Source of the DNA: Perca fluviatilis | Lineage: Eukaryota > Chordata > Actinopteri > Perciformes > Percidae | Reading direction: 5' to 3' | NCBI RefSeq assembly: GCF_010015445.1 | Contig: NC_053127.1 | Coordinates: forward strand, 29,786,715-29,850,714 | DNA length: 64,000 nucleotides | Part shown: positions 1 to 11,459 of the stretch, in pieces | Layout: every line of letters starts with the position of its first letter | Position numbering within the stretch: the first letter of the stretch is position 1 | Notes under the pieces: model-generated | What the model was told of the DNA's origin: nothing | The model's database searches: none | The model's input: the letters and a program-made list of their open reading frames with translations, nothing else | Program-made: the position numbers and the translations under genes

Positions 1-1
1 C

Positions 2-463
2 TCCAAGCCACTGGGCTATGTGTCGACAGATGTAGCTGATGTGGATCCCGTAACTCCTAACTACCTCCTCATGGGGCGGCCAGACTCTTCGCTTCCTCAA
101 GTGGTGTACTCTGAATCTGAGATTCTCAGTCGGAGAAGGTGGCGGCACAGTCAGGTGTTAGCTGACCAGTTCTGGACCCACTTCATACGGAACTACTTAC
201 CTTTCCTGCAGTCAAGACAGAAATGGGTGAAGGACACGGAGAACCTCACTGTTGGTACGGTGGTGATGGTAATCGACCAAAGGTTACCACGTGCACTGTG
301 GCCTGTGGGACGAGTCACGAAGACCATTAGGAGTGTCGATGGTAAAGTGAGGACTGCTGAGGTGCAGGTGGACGAGAGGACCTACACCAGACCAGTAGCC
401 AAGCTCATTGAGTTGCCTGCCATCCCAGAGGATGCCTCGACGACAGCTCCTGGGGATAGTTGA
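2..463 (+). CDS. BEL/Pao retrotransposon polyprotein, C-terminal end (partial)
   Basis: The reading frame is open from the left window edge to a stop at 461-463, so the gene begins outside the window; the GTG at 20 is only an internal codon. The C-terminal part, with the run WPVGRV followed by a V-D-G-K-V-R-T-A-E-V block and R-P-V-A-K-L near the end, matches the DUF5641 domain that ends the integrase region of BEL/Pao elements. In an intact element this polyprotein also supplies protease, reverse transcriptase, RNase H and integrase. A candidate LTR starts about 40 bases downstream, as expected at the 3' end of such an element. Frame and domain are seen; family assignment is from known DUF5641 features. 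Confidence 0.8.
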   Translation, partial: SKPLGYVSTDVADVDPVTPNYLLMGRPDSSLPQVVYSESEILSRRRWRHSQVLADQFWTHFIRNYLPFLQSRQKWVKDTENLTVGTVVMVIDQRLPRALWPVGRVTKTIRSVDGKVRTAEVQVDERTYTRPVAKLIELPAIPEDASTTAPGDS

Positions 464-505
464 GCCTTTCTGGGAGATAATTTACACTGTAAATTATGGG
501 GCGGC

Positions 506-1072
506 TGTGCAAAAGGCTCACGCGCCGTGAGCATGGACAGAGCCTGTGCAGAGTGTTCGCTCAGGCCACGCCCCCTTTTTTCCAACATGTTGAGACATGC
601 CCTGGCTTGCAGAGGGCTGTCAGTTGAGTTTCAGTTAATCAGTTAAGTTTTCAGTTGGTGTTTGTGTGCGTCAGTGACCACAAGTAAGTTACAGTTATAT
701 TATATTGTATAGATAAGTTAATATTCGCAATTTATTATAAAGTTTACAGTAAGTGACAGCCTTTATCTCCATTGTGTAGCTTTATGGCATTCTTATTGTA
801 GTTAGCGTTTTCAGGGCATGTTGAGCACTGTATATTTAAGTAAATAGGGAGTTATTAGCCTCAATTGTATTTATGTTAGTTAACATTGATGTTTATTTCT
901 GTTTCCTTTAGAACCACACTTACACTGTAAAGTGTCTAAAGATATAGTGCCTGTGCATCTGTATTTGAAAGTATATATTAAAACCTTCAAGGAATATCCC
1001 TGCCTTCCGTGTCCTGACTAGACACCCCATATCGGTGACTAAGTTTCATAACCAGTAAGAGTCCCCATTACA
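506..1072 (+). repeat. 3' LTR of the BEL/Pao element
   Basis: The segment starts with TGTGC and ends with TTACA, just after the polyprotein stop and a short G-rich stretch (ATGGGGCGG) that can act as polypurine tract. An ATTAAA poly(A)-like signal lies at about 977. The other LTR is outside the window, so the boundaries rest on the TG...CA ends and position only. Confidence 0.55.
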
Positions 1073-1075
1073 GAC

Positions 1076-1375
1076 ACCCATTATTATCGCACTCTGAGAA
1101 GAACACAGCAAGTACAGAGCTACAAACGCAATCAAATCGAGCAACGTAAAAACCTGAGGAGTATTGCAAAGGATCATGACCAGTGCCTGGAGATCATTGG
1201 GGCACAGGATGAGGAGATAAAGAAAGCCCATAGTGCCAAAGAATATGCAGAGGTGCAAGCAGCGTCCTCAGTGGCACAGATTACCCATCGCATGAGTCAA
1301 CAGGATCAATCCTTGGAGATGCACCAAAGGTTGAGAAGAGTGAGTGATAAAACGGAGACCAACCTACAAGAGTAA
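1076..1375 (+). other. Open coiled-coil-like reading frame, unassigned
   Basis: A frame of 99 codons runs from just after the BEL LTR to TAA at 1373-1375. It is rich in Q, E, K and R and looks alpha-helical or coiled-coil. No ATG lies near its start, so it is probably the 3' portion of a longer gene cut by the BEL insertion. It is followed by about 800 bases of non-coding sequence and then a polypurine tract and LTR, so it may belong to the second LTR element. I do not recognise the protein family. Confidence 0.3.
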
Positions 1376-2169
1376 GAGGGCAAACCTCTCGGGGGCCCTC
1401 TACGATGTGTAAAGTATCCGGGTTACCCATCACCTTTGCAAAACAAACCTCAGATGAAAGCACTGGACAATCTGTCAAATGCACTGGACTCACACCACTG
1501 GTTAAGTAAAAAGGGAAATCATGGTTATGTCACTGAAACAACAATGTATGTCATATTGTTATATCATTATATATTCGTTATATCACTATCACTGGAAGAA
1601 AATAACTGGAATTGATAAGCCATATTAATGTTTGTCAGATCACGTAAAATGAAGCAACTGGATTTGAAGGATTTTTAGCGGGTCAAGAGCTGGAAAATCT
1701 CACATCAAGTATTGTGTGAATTTTTGTTAAAAATCATAATTACGTGAGGTCACAATCAAGTGTTGCTTGAGTTTCAACAGTATATGGTTAGTCAGAAATG
1801 ATTGTACACCACATCAGAGTCCTATTAACTTACAGATCACAGGAGGGCAGTAAGAGATAGGTTAACAACAATCAGTATAAGCTGTACAGCATCCAACATA
1901 TGTGAAGTACATTATAACCATGTGTGCCTAGGAAAAAACATTTGTTAGTTGGCCTCAAAGGCGTCATAATTGTGTTTCATGTTAATCCCGAGCAAGGTTC
2001 CGTAGATGTGTCATTGTCATTTTACACTTTCTTAAAAGTTTGTTTAGTGATAGCCATCATTTAATAATCACTCTGGCCAAAGACCACCATTATGTATACT
2101 GCAGTAACAAACTCTGACAAGCACCAGATTTATGCTAAAGAATGTGACTCTATAGTCACAAAGGGGGAA
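1376..2169. other. Non-coding internal region before an LTR; polypurine tract
   Basis: No convincing coding frame is seen. It ends in a purine run, AAAGGGGGAA (2160-2169), immediately before a TG, the arrangement of a retroviral-type polypurine tract next to a 3' LTR. The stretch is therefore probably the 3' internal part of an LTR element. Confidence 0.4.
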
Positions 2170-2499
2170 TGTTGTGGCAAAAAAATATGATAAATCTGGT
2201 TTTTAATTGAATTATGGGGACAAATACAACGTGTATTAATGTGATATAGCAGTGTGTGTGATACGAGATGTCAATATGTCTGCCTGGTGGGAGTCAGACT
2301 TTCTCTGTCTTACTGCTTCCAGCGGCTGCCTTCCTCAGTGCTACACAAAGACTCTCCCCCCTCCTGCAGTCTTCAGTGCTGACAATCCACAGATGGTCTG
2401 CCGTTATACAGTCGCTAACAGCCACGATGATATACCACTGAAGCAACCGCACTAGCTGCAGATAGTCCATTTGCTGTACAGCCCACGCCAAAAAACGCC
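2170..2499 (+). repeat. LTR (first half), endogenous-retrovirus-like, split by insertion
   Basis: Begins TGTTGTGG directly after a polypurine tract. The sequence is interrupted at a TTAA by the palindromic element at 2504-4395 and resumes at 4400. No coding function is seen. The assignment rests on tract plus LTR layout; the partner LTR is not in the window. Confidence 0.45.
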
Positions 2500-2503
2500 T
2501 TAA

Positions 2504-4395
2504 AGGGGTGTTAGAATGATTATATAGGGTATTTTACACTGTTCCTTAAGGTCTCCTAATGGGGTATGTAACATTGGTTGGGCTAAAAATTGCCCGAATG
2601 CTATTTTATTAGGCCCTTAACTACCCTGTGAATATGGCTCTATTTGGAACAAGAGCTTTTCTTACAAATATGGTATGCTCATGAATATTCAGAATGAGCT
2701 ACGCGCTGATTGGTTTGAACAAACTACATAGAAACATATGGGAGACTGGACAGCAGGTCTCATATTTCAGACACTGCAAAGTTATACATTGTTTGTTGGG
2801 CTATTTCGTTATTAAATTCACTTCTGAGACTTTTTTAAGCGAGAAATCAAATATATAAAGCTCAAATATGGGCTGTTTTACGAAAATGTATGGCTAATTG
2901 CAAATTTGGTAAGACTGTGTCGGAGTTCAGCCGCCGGTGCTGCCTCGCCACCCACCGGTGCTGCCTCGCCGCCCGGCATGCCTTCCTTCACAGACCCCGG
3001 CCTGCTATGAGGTACTTGGAGCTCCGTCACGACTGGCAGCCCACAGCAGGGACTACCAACACCACTGCCCTGACAGAGCTCCAGGGCCTTCAACTCCCCT
3101 CTTGCTGCTAGCCAAATGGCCCGTTGTGTGAGAGTGAGAGCGCGGGCAGCGAGCTTGTTACACCAGCAATCTCTTACCACATGTTACACACATGTCACGC
3201 CACTTATACAACATCTAACTAAATGTCTTATAAAGCTAACAACGTGTCCGATTTCAAGTTAATGAATATTTGTGGAGACTAGCTAGGTGTTTCGTTAGCT
3301 GCGGCTGTCCCTTCAATTCTAGCTATATGTAGCTACAAATCACGGATAGTTAGCTTCATTTTTGGCCTAATTCGGGTGTATTTACAGTTTGAATTTCGTC
3401 ACGCCACTTATACAACATATAACTAAATGTCTTATAAAGCTAACAACGGTGTCCGATTTCAAGTTAATGAATTTTTGTGAATTCCAGAGGAATTCTAAGA
3501 GGAGGCTAGCTAGCTAGCTCTCACTGATAGAGCTACATCCAGCCGCAGGCTCTATCAATGAGACTCGCGGACAAGCGGTGTTTATTTCCCCAATCGTTTG
3601 TTTAAATAACTCAACACATTATAATTACACACATTATAAGATTAACTGGAACCTGTGGTAACAGATTGCTGGCCTAACAAGCTCTCTGACCGCGCTCTCA
3701 CTCACACACACACCTGGCATTAGGAAGAGGGGAACTGCAGGCCCTGGAGCTCTGTCAGGGCAGCGGCGTTTAGTAGTTATTCACCCACAAAGCAGTGACT
3801 TTGCGCGGGTATGAAGTTCCGTGGGCTGCCAGTCTTGACGGAGCTCAATCGAGCTCACAGCAGGCCGGGGTCTGTGAAGGAAGGCAGGCCGGGCGGCGAG
3901 GCAGCAACACAGGCAACACCAGCAGCTGAACTCTGACACACAGTCGGACAACATTTGCAGTTAGACATACATTTTTGTAAAACGGCCCATATTTGACCTC
4001 TACATAGTTGATTTCTTGCATAAAAAAGTCTCAGAAGTGAATTGAATGGTAAAATAGCAGATGAACAACAGATGAAATACTGTATAATTTCTGAGATCTG
4101 CACGACCTAGAGTCAGAAGACTAACTGATCTCAGGTCAGTTGTGTAGCCTATGTAAATGTTGGGGCGTGACAAGGATAGAGACTAGAGCCAAATGAGGAG
4201 GAGCCGCAATAGTTGACGTCAACTATGGGGCTCGTTGAGATTTGCCCGTTTTCAGAGGCAGTTTCAAATTGTGAGATTTGCAGAGAAAAGAGGTGTCAAT
4301 GGGATTTAGAGGTTCTATGTATGTCCTAGTTACCCACTAAACTGTCATTATTCAACTATGACAAGGTGAAATCAGTTTTGCATTCTATCACCCCT
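2504..4395. mobile_element. TTAA-flanked DNA transposon with long inverted arms (foldback type)
   Basis: The ends are inverted repeats: AGGGGTGTTAGAATG on the left and the complement of AGGGGTGATAGAATG on the right, each bordered outside by TTAA (2500-2503 and 4396-4399). TTAA duplication is typical of Kolobok and piggyBac superfamilies. The arms are long: 2790-3180 is matched in inverted, diverged form by about 3660-4040 (shared blocks include the GCCGCCCGGC and CCCCGGCCTG regions). No transposase is seen, so it is non-autonomous. Reading frames of about 60-100 codons inside arise from the GC-rich arms and are not believed to be genes. Confidence 0.65.
3189..3485. repeat. Pair of direct repeats inside the foldback element
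   Basis: About 85 bases at 3195-3280 (CACGCCACTTATACAACAT onward) recur almost unchanged at 3401-3485, with a few substitutions and one inserted base. They lie in the loop between the inverted arms. Confidence 0.7.
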
Positions 4396-4399
4396 TTAA

Positions 4400-4666
4400 G
4401 CGTAAACATTCAAAATGCAAGATCAGCTAAATGACTTCATCTGGTGAAAAATCCCCAGGAAGAGGTGGTCTTAGGTCATTGGAGCATTATATTGGAGCAG
4501 AGGATCTCTCTTTTTGGACGATATAAAGTGGATTTAGACAAAGGAATCTTTAGCAAGCTTTGTCCGGACCTTGCTCGGGCTTTCTTGTGTGTTGACATTA
4601 AAGCTCTTTTTCTAATCTGATTCCCTTGACTTCTGCGTAATTCTTTTATAACTCTTAAAACTTGCA
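4400..4666 (+). repeat. LTR (second half), resumed after the insertion
   Basis: Continues the LTR interrupted at 2499. It contains an ATTAAA poly(A)-like signal at about 4599 and appears to end near CTTGCA at 4666. The exact end is uncertain because no second copy is available. Confidence 0.4.
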
Positions 4667-5960
4667 CTTTAAGCGAGAAACGAGGAGCATAGAGCGGTCG
4701 AACAAGCGGGGGGCGCCGCCAGGAATTTTGGGCCCCATGACAAAAAATCTAATTGGGCCCTCTCTGCGCAGCTGTTGTCACCACATCTCTAGGACCTAAC
4801 TGTCCCATCAAAAGCTTTACATAACTCTAATTAAAGGTTTGCAACTGTCTTGCTGCTTGTAGTTCAATACTAGTACTAGCACAATATTTGCTGCTGGTGA
4901 TTTGTACATGCATGCAAGCAGGGGTCGAATTGGAATTTGTTATGTGGGGGGGCTCTCCCTAGGGGGGTCCGGGGGTATGCATCCCCGGGAAAAAAAATTG
5001 AAAAATAAAACCGTTAAATGGCACTTTCTGGAGAGTTTTGTGCAAAGAAATGGAGAAATCGAGTCTTACATGATATGTGCAAAACTGCAGGGTTAAGAGC
5101 CTATACTTTGTAGTATCAACAGGTATTAGGGCATTTAGCATTTACATTAGGCCTACTGTTAATCAGTCATCACTTGATTACACATTGTATTACCTTGTTA
5201 TGATATCAGAAATGACACATACAATGTGCCAAACATAATGTGCCACATGAAGAGACAGTGCAGCATATGACAGTAGCAACAGCTGAGAAGATTTGGGTCT
5301 GTGGTCACCAGGTCCACTTCACACAAACTTTCTTCTCCCATTCTCTCTCTTTACTACTACAACACACACGGCACCGAGTGGGGCTCTCCGATGCTCGAAG
5401 GCGAGCCGCTGGAGGAGATGCGACAGTGAGGACCGGTTCCACGGCTTGGTCAGCGACATGAAGTCGTAGCGGCCGGTGGAGCTTCCGAGCACCGGGCTTG
5501 CACCGCTGCGAACGGGGTTTTTAGCTTTATGAGAAGGCATTCTATCTGTTAATCCTACCGACAGAGACACTTTGGAGTTATTGTTGACCCGCAGTGGTGA
5601 ATTGTCTGCAGTTCTGGACGGGTTGTTGCCGTGTTCTGATTGTTCTCATCTCAGCTCCGCCGAAACAAAATAGACATGCCATTTCAAACATCTTTCATTT
5701 ATTGTCAGAAATATCATGTTTTCAAAAGCATCACTTTCATCAAATTTTATGTGATGTATTTAGACTGCAAGCAGGCACATCTGGACACGAGCAGGCTTAT
5801 GTATTTAACCCCTGCATGCAAGTCTAGTATGTAGTTCACTATTTGATGCAAGCTTGCCATATACTAATAAATAACACTAACACTACAGAACATTGACCCA
5901 AATTACCTAGTTCTGTATCACCACCACTTGATTACATACATTAGATATGATAGATTTTTT

Positions 5961-5966
<6 letters not shown>

Positions 5967-6001
<35 letters not shown>
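5967..6001. repeat. (TG)n microsatellite
   Basis: About 17 uninterrupted TG units after a short T-rich lead-in. Confidence 0.9.
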
Positions 6002-7300
6002 AAGCTTCTCAAATAAATTGTCCTTCATGATGGGAATAATAAAGTCTGTATCTATAGATGTCATTCCATAATTCAATCTAAATGAACGTATCAAACTGGA
6101 TTATTTTAATATTGTCTGTATCTTACATGCAGGCTCAGGTAAGCTACTCACTGTTTCCAACTGTCCAGCATCCAGTACAGACAGTAGGTTGTTGTTGTTT
6201 TTTATTTTATTTCATAATGATCATTATGTGATAAAATAATTGTTATTAATGTGTTAGAATTTTTGTCATTAACAAATATTTCATTTTCTTTTTCTGTAAT
6301 GGTAAAAAGATCAAGAGAGACAGAGAAATCCCCACAGACTCACTGAAGTGATGCTAACAGGCATGTCATTGAACACAATGTTGCTCACCTTCTTCACTGG
6401 GACAGGGAGGGGCACCGTTAGGGGGAGACTGGGGGGCTGCTGACTCATCTGTTGTTAAGTCTGCTAAAAGGGGCAGGGACAATGATTTAATATGAATATC
6501 TTGCTAAACATTTCCCTGTAATGATTAAATGGTGATTAAATGTAGGCTAACACTAGTCTGTAGCTAGCTAGCTTATTTCACTATGGACATTAAGCCAACA
6601 GGTTAATACCACTCACAGACTATAGGCTACCCACCTTTCTTGGTGAAAAACTGGGTTACAGGTTGACACCCTTTCCTTTGTTTTTCCTCTTTTCTATTTT
6701 GAAAACCATATTTTGATATAACGTTACTTGGCAACATTGTGGTCACTGTAGCTCTAGCGCATCTACTGACTGCAACTAAACACCGTCACTGGGGGCCTAA
6801 TTTACTAACACTAGCGCAGTTTGCGCTGCGTCTGTTTATGCGAGTTCGGTAACAGCGCACGCTATGCTTCCACATTTTGCATAGTATTTATCAACCCTGA
6901 CACCCATCAGGCAATCAGCGTCTTTCTCCGCCCACTATACCGTAAATTGCGCTGTAGCAAAGCGGTACTTGTGCTATGATATGGCTGAGTGCAGACTGGG
7001 ATATCCCCACTGCTGATGCTATGACTGTTTGAAATGATCCTGATGCCAATATTTGTAATGTAGCGAGGAGTTTAACAACTGCCGGAATGGGATGTGAACG
7101 CTGAGTGGGAGATTCAATTTCATCTTTGATTTCTTCCAGTAACTCTAATATTGCACGGCTGCTTGATCTGTAACGCTAAATGATGTTGTGTTCACTGACA
7201 AAGTGTGATTCTTGTGTTAAAAATATTTTCAGCCTCGTCTATGTCTTCGTCTTGCTCAAATTACTGTTGCCATTTCACCAGCGGCATAAAGGTCTACGAG

Positions 7301-9016
7301 CAGGGACGGATCTAGAAAAATATTTATGGGGTGGCGAGAGGGGGGCAGGAATTTTTGAGGGGTGGCAACATATGTCAGACGTATATTTACTGAATTTAAT
7401 CAGTTATCACAGTTTGATGAGAAATAGTATGTACACACTACAAAAGGGCACAGGCTGCCATTTACAAACTCATACAGACAAACTTCATCTCATGCAATCA
7501 GTGTCCTGCATTTGAGGTTTCATTTGAAACAGTTCATATTAGGAATAAGTGACCGTACAATGTGATCTCACTTAATAGGAGATATAGAAGTATGATAGAA
7601 GTAAGGGGCATTATCACAGGACAGGCATTAAGTTAAGACACAGGTGATGAGTGGCAGATGTGTGAGAGGGGAAGCAAACAGTTTTTGACTGTGTCAGAGA
7701 GGCAGCGTTGCAGGTAGCATTTGTACAAAATTAGGAACGGTCATTGATTAGTTATAACCATCAGACTGTGTTAACACACACTAACATTTTAGCCTGGGAG
7801 AGTATTTTTAGGTTCATTTGTTTATTTTGTTTTATTTATATATATATTTTATTTTTTATATTTAATCTGTAGCCTGGATGCCAGCCAAACTTAGCCCCGC
7901 CCACAACATTCGAGGTCGGGAAGTTCACATTCTGACTAGAATCTGAGTAGGACCACGTCAGGCTATTTATTTAATCTGAGCAATAGATCTAAAATACATT
8001 CTACACAAAATATAAAAACTCATCTCCCCATCTCATCACACTTTCACACTGACAACTTTCCCTAATTATTCATATTTAAGCTTTGTCATTTGTTGTTCTT
8101 ATTCATATCTAACTTAGTATACTATGCATCAACAATTTCCATACCGTGTGGACCAGCTTGACAGGAGATGGTTGGTGATGGCCCAGGCACTCTGCTTTCC
8201 CTTTCACTGTCTGAGCCCTGCACCTTCTTTTGTCTCTCGCTTTCTCCCTCCTCCTCTCTGTGATGCTCTCCCTCCATATCTTCACCGCTGTGATGTTCTC
8301 CCACCTCCTCCTGTCCCTGGTCGCCTTGGCCTTGTATTCTGTCTCTGTCACGTTTCTGTTGCCATTTTCTCTCTCCTTCCACCTCTTCTCTCTCTCCTTC
8401 CACCTCTTTTCTCTCTCTCCTTGAACCTCATCTTCTCCGTCTAACTTGCTCACTTGTTCATTTTCGTTTTCTCTCGCCTCTCTCTTTGGAGACAAAAACT
8501 GAAAATGCCACCTTTCCTCTTCATTTCTGTAAGATTCAAAGTAACGATGTTTTCCTTGACAGACGTTGAATCAATATTAGCTTTTGTAGCCTACTTTACA
8601 CAGAACAAACGTCAGACCCTAAGTAACATTGTATAGTTGGCGAAATAACGTTCTTCAACCTGATTTTTATCATCTCAAAATCAGCATCGCAACTATGCTA
8701 GCACTGTACTTTCGTTATAATTTCATTTCTTGATAGATGTTAATCCTTTTTGACCTCTTTCCTCCTGTGTCTCCATTCATCGCGACTCCTAGCTCCCTCG
8801 CTTCGCGCCACTCAGTTTTCCAAACAAAACAGGCTCTCTCCGCTCTGGCGTCATCTTATGCTGCATTTATTGCAGTCGGACATTGGAGACGCACGCTCGT
8901 AAATTGTCAAATTGGCCATAACTTTTATCGTAATTTTTTGCTGCCAACTGGGGTGGCAAGGCTTTCTTTTAGGGTGGCATTTACCACCCTATGCCACCCC
9001 GGTAGATCCGCCCCTG
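7301..9016. mobile_element. hAT-type DNA transposon, non-autonomous copy
   Basis: Terminal inverted repeats CAGGGACGGATCTA (left) and the complement of CAGGGGCGGATCTA (right), flanked by a perfect 8-bp duplication TCTACGAG at 7293-7300 and 9017-9024. An 8-bp duplication with CAG...CTG ends is diagnostic of the hAT superfamily. At 1,716 bp it is too short for a full hAT transposase with flanks, and no such protein is recognised; a charged frame lies on the minus strand. Confidence 0.8.
8109..8495 (-). other. Charged low-complexity reading frame inside the hAT copy
   Basis: About 128 codons on the minus strand, very rich in R, K and E with repeated E-R-E-K-R-W-K units. It begins at a non-ATG codon right after a possible splice acceptor (CATTTTCAG). 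It might be a leftover exon of the element or just translation of a purine-rich repeat. No domain is recognised. Confidence 0.2.
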
Positions 9017-9655
9017 TCTACGAGAAAACTCGATTGCGGCTGGTTTAGACCTGCTTTTAAGAGGCGCAGAATTTCCCCCGCAGAATAGAGGCGCGCTCTT
9101 ACTGACAGTCTTTGTAAATACCACGGAATATATAATTAGGTGCACTTTGCGCTTATCCTCCCAACTTTTTGGGTGGAACTCCCACTTTCCCAACGACTCT
9201 CCCACGAACGCATATTGAAAGCGCAACTTGTCTCTTCTCGCTCATGTGGCAGACAATCTGCGATTTTACCCAAGTGCGCCCTGTTTGTAAATAGCCCGCA
9301 TCGGTTACGTCTGTCTTTGCGACCAATTAGCGCCTGGAAACAGGCGCAAATGGCTTGATAAATCTAGCCCTGAGTACGCTAAGGCAGGACCGAACCATTT
9401 CATGCAGATACAGGGGGGTGGTCATTCAATATGGATGTTTACTTTTTGGTCAATGGGGATATTTAACTTTTACTGCCAAAAACAAGTAAAACAAAGAGAT
9501 CATTAATTGTATTGTTATATTTGAAATATATAGATATACACTTGAATGATGATGGTTTAATAATTTTATATTAGTTTTTACCTATTCTTTGGGGCCCCTG
9601 TCAGTCATGGGCCCTTGGAATTGTCCTAATTTTTCGCCCCTATACGGCGCCCCTG

Positions 9656-10079
9656 GGGAGTCCGCGCCGCTTATCTGGCCTTGAGCTGCGGACACTTCAA
9701 ATTTACTTCTTCACCAGCTACAAAAAAAAAAAAAGACAGCAAGTCTCTACACTGTATTGATCTGGAACATTAAATAATACACATGCAGTATGTGTGTGTC
9801 ATGGAGATTGTAGGGTTAACCGCCGAATCGGAAATTCCCCATACAATGTCTTTAATTATGAACCGGGTACACCACCTGTGCTGTTTAACAGACAGTAATT
9901 CATGTGCGCGTGACAAGTTTGTCATTTTGTTGCAAATGTGCATTATTTACAAGAGAAAAAAAATGGCAGGGCGACGTTCTTCGGAAACGATTGTGTCAAA
10001 TTGCGAGGTCCTCAATGAGGATCAAATTAAGGGGGATGAGAGGAATTTAATGAGGCCAATTCCCGAACTCACCACCGGA
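9656..10079. other. Unassigned stretch between transposon remnants
   Basis: Contains a poly(A) run at 9721-9734 and the possible amino-terminal region of the Merlin-like remnant starting near ATG 9963. Otherwise nothing is recognised. Confidence 0.3.
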
Positions 10080-10322
10080 CCGGACGCGACAAACACCAAT
10101 CATTCAGGGGTGGATCCTGCCGGGAGGCCGAATCGTTTCGTACATCCACGACATCATTGTCCATCAGCACAACTTTGTAGAGCCCGATGACCCCACGGTC
10201 AAAACATCGAGAACACATGGATGCGCGCAAAGAAGAAGCTCAGGCAGCAGTACGGAACAACAGCAACAGAGTTATTTCAGTCTTACCTGGCAGAGTTCTT
10301 GTGGCGAAACAGAATGAGGCTA
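10080..10322 (+). pseudogene. Merlin (IS1016-like) transposase C-terminal remnant
   Basis: The translation contains GRIVSYIHD and HQHNFVEPDD and then, after a frameshift near 10203, NIENTWMRAKKKL followed by L-A-E-F-L-W-R-N-R-M. The I-E-x-x-W-x-x-x-K and E-F-x-W-R-x-R blocks match the end of the ISXO2/IS1595-type DDE domain of Merlin transposons. A few bases appear to be missing around 10203-10210, so the frame is broken. The catalytic core upstream is largely lost. Function is absent; this is a fossil. Confidence 0.6.
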
Positions 10323-10326
10323 CTAA

Positions 10327-10418
10327 CAGGGCTCCAGACTGCGACCAAATGGTCGCATTTTGCGACCAAAATTTGAGAGTGTGCGAGTGTTACATATATA
10401 TATACATGCAAGTTTTCT
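10327..10418. repeat. hAT-like terminal fragment
   Basis: Starts CAGGGCTCCAGACTGCGACC, resembling a hAT end, and contains an inverted GCGACCAAA/GGTCGCA pair. It ends in a short (TA)n run. Its partner end is not seen. Confidence 0.35.
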
Positions 10419-10565
10419 AGAGCAGCCTGAATAAGACTTACAATATGGCTTTAATTAGCAGCCTGAAAAATAGTTGAAATATAGCTTTAAGTGGACATTT
10501 AAGCCTTTATTTTTAAAATACTATATCAGAATGCTCCGATATTACCTAGTGACATTATGGGATGT
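10419..10565. repeat. Dispersed repeat, copy 1
   Basis: About 147 bases from AGAGCAGCCTGAATAAGAC are nearly identical to 18152-18298 (about four differences). Family unknown. The two copies flank the Rex1/Gypsy block. Confidence 0.75.
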
Positions 10566-11459
10566 GGTAAGGTATGGCAAACCGGTCTACAAACAAAAAG
10601 TATCTCATCCGGGCAGATCGTCAACGAGGGGACCTACTTCTAATTGTGTTTAACCTACTAGCGGGTGATATTCATCAATGCCCAGGCCCATTGTCTAGCC
10701 CCATAGTTGCAAATTAAACTCCTATGGTCTCCAAACACACCACGGTGGGCGAGTATTCAGTTTTCCAGTTACAAACAACATCAGCAATGCTGAGATTTTA
10801 AAATCGGATTACCCACCTAAGGTGGCTGCGTGCTTCCCGAGTGCCATGTGTACCGAGTCGGCCTCGGTTGCTGGATGGACGGGACCTGGGGGGCTGGATG
10901 GCGAGATGGATGTTCCGACGGTGTGTGGCGAAGAGCCGCTGACACCCGAACGGAGGGGGGATGAGCGGACACCCGAGGGCACACTGCAGCGGCCCTACGG
11001 AGTGGCGAAATCCAGAGGCTACCGCGGTGCTGGCTACGGGAAGGCCTACAGCGTGGCGAGCTCCCGAGGCTACCGCGGTGCCAGCTGCGAGGAGGCATTC
11101 TCGGGGTCGACCACTGTGAACGATCCACGGACTGTTGGGTCCAACTTTGCAGGCTCTATTCATCACAAGCAACAGGTTAACTCCATTGACTTATCCTCCT
11201 GAGAACCGAGGAAAATTTAGTTTTTCCTAATCATATTTTTTGTGATTCCATACCTGTTTAAGGTTAAAAAAACATCTTAATTTTTTTAATTTTTATTTAT
11301 TTACAGGATGTCCACTGTAGTGGACAACAGGATCATTTGATTACGAAAACAGACTAATTTGGGAGATGTGGAGTCATTAATTACATGAAGATAGTCCTGA
11401 TGTCCACTATAACTGACATTCATAAAATGGCAAATTTTTCAAAAGATACATAATGTAGT
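10566..11459 (+). other. Unassigned region with a 126-codon frame at 10822-11202
   Basis: A plus-strand frame from 10822 to 11202 contains an internal duplication (SRGYRGA twice, about 17 codons apart), reflecting a tandem DNA repeat at 10998-11095. A similar frame exists on the other strand. Probably repeat-derived rather than a gene. The remainder (11203-11459) is AT-rich, with a GATGTCCACTGTAGTGGACA block at about 11306, and nothing coding is recognised. Confidence 0.25.

Larger units (their letters stand above)
6792..9371. mobile_element. DNA element with GGGCCTAATTTA / AAATCTAGCCC ends
   Basis: The left end GGGCCTAATTTACTAAC and the complement of the right end GGGCTAGATTTATCAAG form an imperfect inverted pair. 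The interior is rich in GCGC-containing blocks near both ends. It has been split by the hAT copy at 7301-9016. No transposase is recognised and no clear target duplication is seen. Confidence 0.4.
4707..9655. mobile_element. Composite nest of DNA transposons with GGGGCGCCG outer ends
   Basis: The outer ends are inverted: GGGGGGCGCCG at the left, and a right end whose complement reads CAGGGGCGCCG, followed in both cases by sequence containing GGGCCC-CATGAC. This resembles fish hAT-like termini. No matching target duplication was seen, so the boundaries may be eroded. Inside are further elements (6792-9371 and 7301-9016), a (TG)n tract and a degraded GGGGGTCCGGGGG-type repeat at 4920-5100. No intact transposase was recognised; short frames here are probably fragments. 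Confidence 0.45.

Noticed and set aside
141..175. GTG at position 20 as the start of the first gene
   Set aside because: The same frame is open to the window edge and matches BEL/Pao polyprotein upstream of it, so the true start is outside.
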